The notes below the pieces were generated by a model. It was not told the origin of the DNA. It saw only the letters and a list, made by a program, of their open reading frames with translations, and made no database searches. Positions 7,496 to 15,800 of a stretch of 64,000 bases of DNA are shown here, in pieces. The DNA comes from Candidatus Jettenia caeni (GTDB lineage: Bacteria > Planctomycetota > Brocadiia > Brocadiales > Brocadiaceae): contig BAFH01000004.1 of NCBI GenBank assembly GCA_000296795.1, positions 558,001 through 622,000 of the forward strand, given 5' to 3'. A program made the position numbers and the translations under genes. The number at the start of each line of letters is the position of its first letter. Within the stretch, counting starts at the first letter, position 1.

Positions 7496-9148
7496 TTATT
7501 GCAATTTTACCCAATCACTGGCACTAATAACCTTTTTTTCTTCAGGATCTACTAATGCTATATAGGCTCCCAGTGCGCCGATGCGCCGGTTCGGACCGAA
7601 GGTTATCTGCGGTGTTAAACCGGTTTCAAACTCATACAATCCCTCAAGTACAGCTACCAGTCTTTCACGGCTCACATCCTTACCGGCACGCTTCAGTCCC
7701 TCGGCAAGTATTTTTGCTGAACAATAAGCTTCAATCTGAACAGGTAAGTGCTGTGCAGGAATTTTGTGTTTTTCAGCAAAGGAATGATATTCTTTCACGG
7801 AGGCGCGAATCATATCAGAGGGTCCCCGGGGAAAAGACAGAAAGATCTTATCTTTAAAGCCGGCAGAAACCGTGAGAATTTCCTTATCGATCAATGGACC
7901 AGGAATGAAAACAAAAGGTCTCCATTGAAACCGCCCGGCCTCACTCAGCAAGGCTTTTTGCTCATTTCCTGAGCAGAGAAAAAAGATCGCATCTATCTCT
8001 TTCTCCTTCATCTCTCTCACAAGACGTTTAGCCTCGAATTGATCATGCGGGTATGTGAGTATTACCCGTGAATCCCAGCCATTTTTTTTGCACTGCTCAT
8101 CGATCGCATGGGTAATTTCCGAAAAAACTTCACCACCGGCAGAAAGGATTGCAATATGCGGATCCTCTGCACCAAACTTCTCCGATGCAAATTCAACCAT
8201 AGCAAGAGATAGTTCTTTCACACCAGAGAACAAATAAAAAATATACCGGTTCAAAGGAAAATCCACCTGAGGAAAATTCGTTATAGCGCCCACAAGCGGA
8301 ATTTCACGTTCCTGTATAAGTACATCAATTTCTCTCTCTGATCCCTCAATGAAAGCGCCATTGATAACGAATACTTCTTCCTCAAGAAGAGACATCGCAT
8401 TCGCTTGTGTTGCTGCAGGGGTATCTCCTGAGACTGAAAACCTGAGTTCAATCCGGCGGTTGTAAATCCCTCCCTGTTCATTAAGGTCATGAAAATAGGA
8501 CTGTAATACCTCTTTCATGGCCATTGCCATCTCTGACGGAAATCCTTTACCCGGCAAAATAGCCCCTACCAGGATACTCGTATCCGTCACCCCCGGCTCC
8601 TTTTCTTTCCCTAACCGCTTGAGATATACTATAAGATTATTAACCTCTTCCCGGGTAAAACGATAGACGGGCATTACAGGAGACAATTTATTCCCTGACG
8701 GATCGATTCCCTCAATAATGGCTCGCCGGAGAAACCGGTCCGTATAAGGCGGATGCCTTCTCCCGTTAGGATGAGTGATGCCATAGGGTTTCATCAAGAA
8801 ATCCCCGGTTATATCAGAAGGTAATACCCCGCCTTCAGGCCTGCCTTTACCATCATATCCATGACAGCTTACGCATGGTAGCGCGCTGGCTGGCACTTCT
8901 GTTGTGTCATTACCCAATAATGCAGTAATCTCCCGGCCTGAAGCAGAAGAGCCAAGTAAGTATATCTGTTTTCCCTGTCTCTCCTGGGGTGTCAATTGCC
9001 GGTTTACGACCGTTCCGGCAGATACATGATTCTTCAGATAAAAAATCGCGATAGTTGCCAGTATCCATGCCACGAAAATCTTCAGAGACATACCGGTGTT
9101 AAGCCAGGAATGTCTCTGTATTGGCTCCAAACCTTTAATTGATACCAT
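7496..9148 (-). CDS. Cytochrome c domain fused to ABC-type (LivJ/Peripla_BP_6-like) binding protein
   Basis: 550 aa. One membrane or signal segment at about residues 20-36 (MSLKIFVAWILATIAIF). A mono-heme cytochrome c module spans about 40-175, with the heme motif CVSCH at about 92-96 and possible axial Met residues downstream (SPVMPVYRF). From about 185 to the end the protein matches type I periplasmic binding proteins of branched-chain amino acid transporters (GAILPGKGFP, PLVGAITNFP, VQIEAYCSAKILAEGLKRAG). The ATG at 9148 has GGGAG upstream and overlaps the SCO gene by 14 nt, implying coupling. No permease or ATPase is adjacent, so a sensing or ligand-linked electron-transfer role is as likely as transport. 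Confidence 0.82.
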   Translation of the reverse strand: MVSIKGLEPIQRHSWLNTGMSLKIFVAWILATIAIFYLKNHVSAGTVVNRQLTPQERQGKQIYLLGSSASGREITALLGNDTTEVPASALPCVSCHGYDGKGRPEGGVLPSDITGDFLMKPYGITHPNGRRHPPYTDRFLRRAIIEGIDPSGNKLSPVMPVYRFTREEVNNLIVYLKRLGKEKEPGVTDTSILVGAILPGKGFPSEMAMAMKEVLQSYFHDLNEQGGIYNRRIELRFSVSGDTPAATQANAMSLLEEEVFVINGAFIEGSEREIDVLIQEREIPLVGAITNFPQVDFPLNRYIFYLFSGVKELSLAMVEFASEKFGAEDPHIAILSAGGEVFSEITHAIDEQCKKNGWDSRVILTYPHDQFEAKRLVREMKEKEIDAIFFLCSGNEQKALLSEAGRFQWRPFVFIPGPLIDKEILTVSAGFKDKIFLSFPRGPSDMIRASVKEYHSFAEKHKIPAQHLPVQIEAYCSAKILAEGLKRAGKDVSRERLVAVLEGLYEFETGLTPQITFGPNRRIGALGAYIALVDPEEKKVISASDWVKLQ

Positions 9149-10469
9149 CGTTAAGCACTCCCTCTACCATAGGAATAAGCTCTTGAGCCTTTGCCAGCCC
9201 CATCGCCTTTTTCCAGAGTCCCGTTGCATCATTGCCGATAAGGAACTGACCACTGTGCTGATCTCTTTCTTCGACAAAAAAACCGAGCTTATAGAGGGTC
9301 TGATCCACATTCTCTTTTTTCCCGGACAAGAAATACCAACCGGGTTTTGCATGATAATTATCAGCATACTGTTTGAGGCGTTGTGGTGTATCGGTAATTG
9401 AGTCCACGCTGATGGAAATAATGTGCACATCCTTACCCAAACGTTCACCCACAGCCTCTTGTATTGCCAGCAAGTTTTTGCTCATGACAGGACAGATGCC
9501 CGTGCATTCGGTAAAAAAACAGTTGATAATAACGACCTTTCCCTTGATCAGATCGCTGTAAAACCGCATCTTATCTCCATACTGATTGACCAATTCCACA
9601 TCGGAAAAATATTTCTGCGCCGCCGGATTTCCCCCCTGCACAGCAGTGTTTTGTTGTACCTCTCTGACAAGCTTCACGATCTCTCTTCCGGCAACTGCTT
9701 CTCTTTTATCTTTTCTTGCCCTATCCTTTTCTCCAGACAATTCTTTCTTCGGGTTATCCAGCATATCCTCAATGACCTGGACTAATTGAGCCGATGGCGC
9801 AAGACCGTTAACCCGTGTCCATTGTCCCTTCGCTCCATTACCCACAAGGACGAGAGGCGAATGGTCCTCTTTTATCGGGGTAAAGACCTTCAGGGCTTTA
9901 AGGAGCTTATCTACATCTTGTTTCTTCCCGGTAAGGAAGGTCCATCCCGGTTTTGCCCCGAACTTCTCTCCCCACGCCCTGAGCCTCTGAGGGGTATCAT
10001 TCACGGGATCAACGCTGATAGAGATCAGATGGAAATCTCTGCCGGTACGATTACCCATGAGATTCTGGACTTTAGAGAAGTTAACGCTCAAGGGAGGACA
10101 TATGGTGGTACAGGTGGTAAAGATAAAATTTATAGCTACCACTTTGTCTTTTACCAGGTCACTGTAAAAGCGTACCTTCTTTCCCTCCTGATTCAGGAGT
10201 TCCACATCCGGTATCTTCATATTTAAAGTTGCCGCAACCTTACCTCCCTCTTTCTGTGCTTTTTTTTCAGGTGGACAGCAAGGCTTCTGTTCTGTGCATT
10301 CCGGGGTTTCTGCCTGAATAGCTTGTTTCGGCTGTAAGGGAACCGGCTTAATCTCATCCTGGGAAAATGATACACCTGACCAGAAAAAACAGACCGCCGG
10401 CACCAGTAGTTGCCATGATCTGAGTAATCTTTTTCCGGACTCTTTACCGGAACAGATGAATTTTGACAT
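9135..10469 (-). CDS. Tandem SCO1/SenC-family protein (two copper/thiol domains)
   Basis: 444 aa from ATG at 10469, with GGAG nine bases upstream; a GTG at 10484 is possible. Signal/anchor segment SWQLLVPAVCFFWSGVSFS, a linker rich in Glu, Lys and Cys, then two complete SCO domains. Domain 1 has CTTICPPLSVNF (about 119) and the downstream His in DHSPL. Domain 2 has CTGICPVMSKNL (about 320) and the His in DQHSG. SCO proteins use CxxxCP plus a distal His to bind copper or act as thiol reductants when copper enzymes are matured. Both sets of ligands are present, so both domains could be active. Its place just after the multicopper oxidase and beta-propeller genes suggests it metallates the oxidase (inference). 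Confidence 0.88.
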   Translation of the reverse strand: MSKFICSGKESGKRLLRSWQLLVPAVCFFWSGVSFSQDEIKPVPLQPKQAIQAETPECTEQKPCCPPEKKAQKEGGKVAATLNMKIPDVELLNQEGKKVRFYSDLVKDKVVAINFIFTTCTTICPPLSVNFSKVQNLMGNRTGRDFHLISISVDPVNDTPQRLRAWGEKFGAKPGWTFLTGKKQDVDKLLKALKVFTPIKEDHSPLVLVGNGAKGQWTRVNGLAPSAQLVQVIEDMLDNPKKELSGEKDRARKDKREAVAGREIVKLVREVQQNTAVQGGNPAAQKYFSDVELVNQYGDKMRFYSDLIKGKVVIINCFFTECTGICPVMSKNLLAIQEAVGERLGKDVHIISISVDSITDTPQRLKQYADNYHAKPGWYFLSGKKENVDQTLYKLGFFVEERDQHSGQFLIGNDATGLWKKAMGLAKAQELIPMVEGVLNDGIN

Positions 10470-10525
10470 TTCTGCAATCTCCACTTTTAAAATAGACCGT
10501 TCGGCGATTTTTTTATAACACCGGC

Positions 10526-10554
10526 GTAGGGGCAGGTTTTAAACCTGCCCCTAC
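10526..10554. repeat. GC-rich 29-bp palindrome
   Basis: GTAGGGGCAGG and CCTGCCCCTAC pair around a short AT-rich centre. Related palindromes sit at 18654-18682 and 23793-23821. It lies between the lipoprotein and SCO genes and could form an mRNA hairpin that adjusts relative expression. Confidence 0.7.
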
Positions 10555-10594
10555 AATAAATATTGAAATTCCTAAATTTGTATGTATCAAGGGA

Positions 10595-12682
10595 TTACCC
10601 TTTGCTGGCAACCTGTAAGATTAAAGGCGGCAATTGGTTCAATCGGACGTTGAGTGATGGGCACTGGAAGGAGATATAGTATGCTCCTGCCTTCGGGGGT
10701 GTGAGATCAATTTGATAGATACCATCACCCACAGGCCTCGCCCATTGCCGGTTCTGCCAGTTACCAGAAGTAAACGCCATAACACCGAAGTCCTTCAGCC
10801 CAACCCTGGGTTGATCAGTTCCTGGATCAATAACCTTGAACAGCAATTGTACATTCTCCCCCACATAAAGGGTTTTCTTCTCCAGCATTGGCTCCACCCG
10901 CAGGGGCAGATGCTTATCCTTTTTCGATATATCCGGATTATCCCTCACGTTGACCGAAAAGCAATGAATAATGCGGGGAGAATCCATAAAGAGGATAATA
11001 TCAAGTTTTCCGTTAAGGGTAAGCCTGGTATTTGTTGCATAGACACCTGCTTCTACTTCTTTGAGACTCCGGTCAATGACCAGAATAGCCCGCGGCTGGC
11101 ACCCATAGTTTCGAAAATTGCCCATAGGCGCTGCCATTCCTTCCTGATAATAGTAGATGGCTTTGTCGACCGGATTAGCCACAAGAACCGCCCCGCCTCC
11201 GGGAGCGGAAACAATGCTGTCGGCGATACTCAGGCTTTGAGCCTTGCCGAAAGGAACCTGACCACCGATGAAATCGTTGACGGGAACAGGCGCTCCCTCA
11301 TGTCCAACCTGATCAAGCGGAATCATGAGGATTGATTCGCTGCCCCGCGATCTGATGTAGGCAGTGTTTTCCGTAAAAATTACCTGGTCCGGCTCCTTTC
11401 CAACGTCACCGGTTTGTATGATACGATGGGTTGAGGCATCAATAATATGAACGCTATTTTCCCGGGAGTTTACCGCGAATCCAAGGCGTCCGTTACGGGT
11501 AAAGCGCAGGACTCCAAGTCCGGGTTTCGCCTCGATACGATTTACGATCTCAAGGCTCTTGCTGTCAACAACGAGAATCGTTCCATCTTCTTCGTTTACT
11601 ACATAGGCCGCCTTGCTGAGGGCAGAGTAAGCTATTGAGACGGGCATCCTGCCACTCTGAATATCTCGGATTTTATTTAGTTTCCAGATATCGACAATGG
11701 AAACGGTGCCAGCATCCCGGTTGGTCACAAAGGCATAACGGTCATCTCCGGTAAAGGCTATCTCGTGATGTCCTGCACCGGTGGGAATATGAGCCACTTT
11801 CTTCAATGAAACAGTGTCGATAACCGTCACACCGCTTGTTGTATCCAGGGTATCAGCAGCGCCATCAGCGCCAACCCAGAGGTACTTTTCATCCGGCTGC
11901 AGCGCTATGCGCATGGGTCTCTGACCCGTATCGACGTTGGCGACAACCTTCCAGGCTGCGGTATCGATAACTGCAATCTGATTCGCCTGTGGCATAGTAA
12001 CAAAAAGTCTCCTCTGATCCTGACTCATAACCCAATCCTCACCCGGGCTTTTCAAAGGGACCCTTGCCAGCAGATTGCTGCCGCCATAATTAAAGAGAGG
12101 ATCAACTACCGAAATACTTGCTTCATCGTTGAGCGTAAGGACATAAAAGATGTTCAAGTCGATTTCTGCCCGCGAGGAAAGGCTGCCAGACAGGAGCGAT
12201 TGTACCTTCTCAGCACAGTCATCCGTTGTGGACAGTTGAATCCACGCTGCAGGGTCGAGCGTGGTCACCGGAGCGCCTGTCGTAGTATCAGTGATCCTAA
12301 ACTGTACGGTAACATCATCACCCTCTTTAAGTTCCTCAGAAATCTTCTCTCCGGAAACAACAGGGATTATCGAAAATTCCACAGCAATTCCCTCCCGGAC
12401 AATTTTTTTTGCTTCCTCATCTGCTTCTCCGGAGGTTAACGCCTTACTCGTGCCGGTCCCTCCCTGCTGTGCAGGAGCGGAATTGGGATTGCCGGAGGCC
12501 GATGCCACATCTGTCGTTCCTGGCTCCTTTTCAGAAATTGATAGTCCTTCTTTAGCCACACTGCCCTGGAATGAGGTATCGCAGGAGAGGAGAAAGAGGC
12601 AAATCACTGCTGAACAGAAAAGCGCAAACTTTTTGCTAATATATCTCATATATCTAATTCTGGCGAAGAGGAATTTAACCAT
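10595..12682 (-). CDS. Beta-propeller (YVTN/cytochrome-D1-like) lipoprotein
   Basis: About 695 aa from ATG at 12682, which has GGAG ten bases upstream; the frame extends to 12850 without such a site. The start carries a signal with lipobox-like FLLSCDTS, predicting a lipid-anchored exported protein. An Ala/Gly/Thr-rich linker follows. The central part has repeated YVTN-type blades: QNQIAVIDTAAWKVV, SGVTVIDTVSLKKVAHIP, AGTVSIVDIWKLNKI, DGTILVVDSKSLEIV, NSVHIIDASTHRIIQ. The C-terminal about 150 aa look like an Ig-like beta domain (YVGENVQLLFKVID, PPKAGAYYISFQC). No heme-binding signature is seen, so it is not a nitrite reductase. Downstream of the multicopper oxidase and probably co-expressed; may be a structural or partner protein for it. 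Confidence 0.8.
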   Translation of the reverse strand: MVKFLFARIRYMRYISKKFALFCSAVICLFLLSCDTSFQGSVAKEGLSISEKEPGTTDVASASGNPNSAPAQQGGTGTSKALTSGEADEEAKKIVREGIAVEFSIIPVVSGEKISEELKEGDDVTVQFRITDTTTGAPVTTLDPAAWIQLSTTDDCAEKVQSLLSGSLSSRAEIDLNIFYVLTLNDEASISVVDPLFNYGGSNLLARVPLKSPGEDWVMSQDQRRLFVTMPQANQIAVIDTAAWKVVANVDTGQRPMRIALQPDEKYLWVGADGAADTLDTTSGVTVIDTVSLKKVAHIPTGAGHHEIAFTGDDRYAFVTNRDAGTVSIVDIWKLNKIRDIQSGRMPVSIAYSALSKAAYVVNEEDGTILVVDSKSLEIVNRIEAKPGLGVLRFTRNGRLGFAVNSRENSVHIIDASTHRIIQTGDVGKEPDQVIFTENTAYIRSRGSESILMIPLDQVGHEGAPVPVNDFIGGQVPFGKAQSLSIADSIVSAPGGGAVLVANPVDKAIYYYQEGMAAPMGNFRNYGCQPRAILVIDRSLKEVEAGVYATNTRLTLNGKLDIILFMDSPRIIHCFSVNVRDNPDISKKDKHLPLRVEPMLEKKTLYVGENVQLLFKVIDPGTDQPRVGLKDFGVMAFTSGNWQNRQWARPVGDGIYQIDLTPPKAGAYYISFQCPSLNVRLNQLPPLILQVASKG

Positions 12683-12864
12683 TTCATCAAATCTCCGACT
12701 AAAGAATATATCAAATTTAAAGTTCTGCAGAGATGATACCTTGTTTTTCCATCTGTTTTCTTTCTGTTTAGGAATCAGAAACAGAGGAGGGAAAGATACC
12801 TCCAGATTGTAGTAATCCGGAACGGTATCCTCCCTCTTCACCTTCAGCAACTCAGATGAAAAAG

Positions 12865-15800
12865 TTACTCCTTAACCCGCATGATACCCCAAATTCCGCC
12901 ATCGAACTGGAAGGATGACATATCACGCCAGAGATAGTCACCGGCAACTCCAAATTTGCCACCGGCGCCGTTCTGGAGCACAGCATCAAAATGGTTCGTC
13001 GGGCCATGACCCATTCTGGCGCCCTCAAACATAGTCAACCATTTACCCCCTAGCTTGTTATCACCAATCCGTGTGGAATTATTCTGGTACGGCAACTCCT
13101 GCCAAACATGGCCATGCACCATGAATACGTGGTTGCGCGGATGGCCTCCCGGCTGAAGCACCCTGAAACGGACCTGTGTTCCTTTATTAACCGTGAAGAC
13201 AGGGGTTTCCGGGTCCTTATCTCCGACCTGTGCATTCGTAAGCGCATTGGCAAAGTCAACGGTTCGGGTAAACGTCAAAGGCGCATCCGGAGCAAAGCCC
13301 ATTCGGAACCACATTGGCTCACTGCGATAGTTGACGGCCTTCTGGCCTGAATCCTCCGCATCCTCAGCCTCCGCTGTGTTAGGTACCGGCCCATTATCAG
13401 CAATAGTACCATCACCCAGTTTATCACCAAAGCGGAAATTGATGTCATCCTGGAATACGGTAACAAACTCACGGAATAAAAGGTTATTATTTGCATCATA
13501 AATATTGGCAGCCATACGGGATTTCCTGTTCTGATTCAGATCGAAATCGGTCTTCCATTTCGACCCTTGCGGTTCAATGATTAACGCCGCAACCGCCCCT
13601 TTATTGCTGTGTTTGATAAGGTCAGATGATGATATGTTTATGCTGCCAAATTCTACTGGTTTTGCATTCAGGGTTCCATCAGGCTGCAAATCCAGGTGAC
13701 CTGCATACCATCGATATCTTTTGCTGCTTCCCGGCTTGGTAGCCTGTAAACTGTTGTAACCAACGTTAACACCATCATGTCTGGCGATGTCGTAACTTAC
13801 CAGTTGCGGGTGCAGTCCCGTGTAACTGGAAGGCCGAACCTGGTTGATGTTGAAGTGATCTACAATCATCGGCATCGTGCTAAAGCCAGACAAATCGGGA
13901 GCTGCTCCTGATGGAAGCCTGTTCCTGAAGTTTATCTCGATACAATCGCCGGCATTTGCGCGCAGGACCAGTGGTTCTACCGGAATATTCGGTTTCAGTT
14001 TACCTTCATCGGGACCCGACTTTATCAGATCGCCATGGAAAACGAAGAGTATTGCTGTAGGATCATGGAGCGGTCCATCATTCTCTTCCCGGGAATTATA
14101 CACTAATGTTTTCTCTTTCAGGACATTCTTAGCAAGAACCGCCGTTACTGCATATGACCGCACCGGCGCCGAATCAGGACAAACACCCTCAAAATCATCA
14201 GCATTGGCAATCATATCACCCGGAATATCCATGTTATTAGGCAACGGCATGAGATCATCCTGCAGGTTCTTGTATGCGCGCAAGATTCCCCAGCAACCAT
14301 TCCAAAGACCATCCGATGAAGAATCCGGTTTATAGAGATAATCGTTAAACCGCCTGCCGCTGGTGGTTTCAACCTTTATAACGGGCGCTACCATCTCAAA
14401 ATGCTCGGAGATACCCATCATCTGAGAGCTGCGATAGCCCGAGTTTGTCCACCCAGGTTCATAGAACCACTTGAGTCCGTGGATGGAGAAATTGTGTCCC
14501 TCCTCTGTGGCGCCGACCATGGTGCGAATCTCGATCCTGTCATTTTGATAGGCACGCAAGAGAGGTGTGAAAGGATCGCCGCGTTTCGCGCCCTGGGATG
14601 CCGTTGCATTCGGATAAGGCCAATTACTCGGAGAAAGGTTAAAGGCCGGATCGGCCCGGCTTACATCGGAACGGAAGGCGTAGGAAAGATCACCTGCCTT
14701 ATCCGTTGCCTGGGTATTGGTATTTGGATTACGGATCCGCAAGGCAATCGGTTCGTTGCGGTTATTGATCGAAAAAGTACCGACATCATCCGCTGAAATG
14801 GCTTCGGGACAAGGGAGCGGTTCACCACCGGGGCATTCCTCGGCTCGCTTTACCAGGAAGGGAAGACCGATTTCCTCCCTGCCAGGCGGATTGACAGCCA
14901 GATCCGGTTGGGCTGGTTTATCGAAACCTCCTCCAGGCTGACGGGCAACACCATTCCACGGCTTCGGGAAAGTTGGGCCTCCCCCGGACGGCAGTTCGGG
15001 ATGGCTGTCTTTCCTGTACGACAATTGAAAATCGATGAACTCGAACATGAACTCACGGTAACTATCAGCGCCATCTTCTCCTGCCAGGATATCAGCCCGC
15101 CAACTAGTCGGTCCTCCATCATCACGCGTTCCCATGGTAACACCACTTACCGGATCGCGCCATGTTGATCCTTTGGGTTCGATAAGCAACCCGGCGTACA
15201 GGCCTGCCTGCTGGTGTGTCGATGGACCATAATGATCATGGGTATACACGGTACGGAGGGTACGGTCATGTCCATTGAGGTTTAAGAGAGGATCCGCATA
15301 CCAGCGCTGGACTGTAGTCTGAGCCCCGTCAACATGGAAAAATGGATGGGCCTCTGCCTCTAAGTCCGGCTGCGGCTGGCCATCGTCATCCAGAAGTCCG
15401 CTCTTACCGGTAGGATCAAAATGATTCAGCGCTTCAATTCTTTCTTTCACCTCGTCCGGACTAAAAGTACCGTCTTCGTAATTCCAGCCATTGCCCGATC
15501 CGTCAGCAGACAACACATCGAATTTTACCAAATGGATGTGCTGCCCGATGACATCAGTTGGTGTGCGGACCTGGAAGTCATCTAACTCGTAGATATGAGG
15601 AACCAGGTTCGTGTGCCAGTACTCAACACAATCGCCACTATTAGCGCGGACGAACAAGGGTTCAGGCGCACGGGTCCCATTATAGTATGCCGACACGTCT
15701 TTCCATAACGAGAGTATGCGTGTCTGCGGGAAGTGCCAGCCTGCCTTATTGAGGATAGCATCGATCTGGATAACCGCAGCCTTATAGGTTCGAATGGTTG

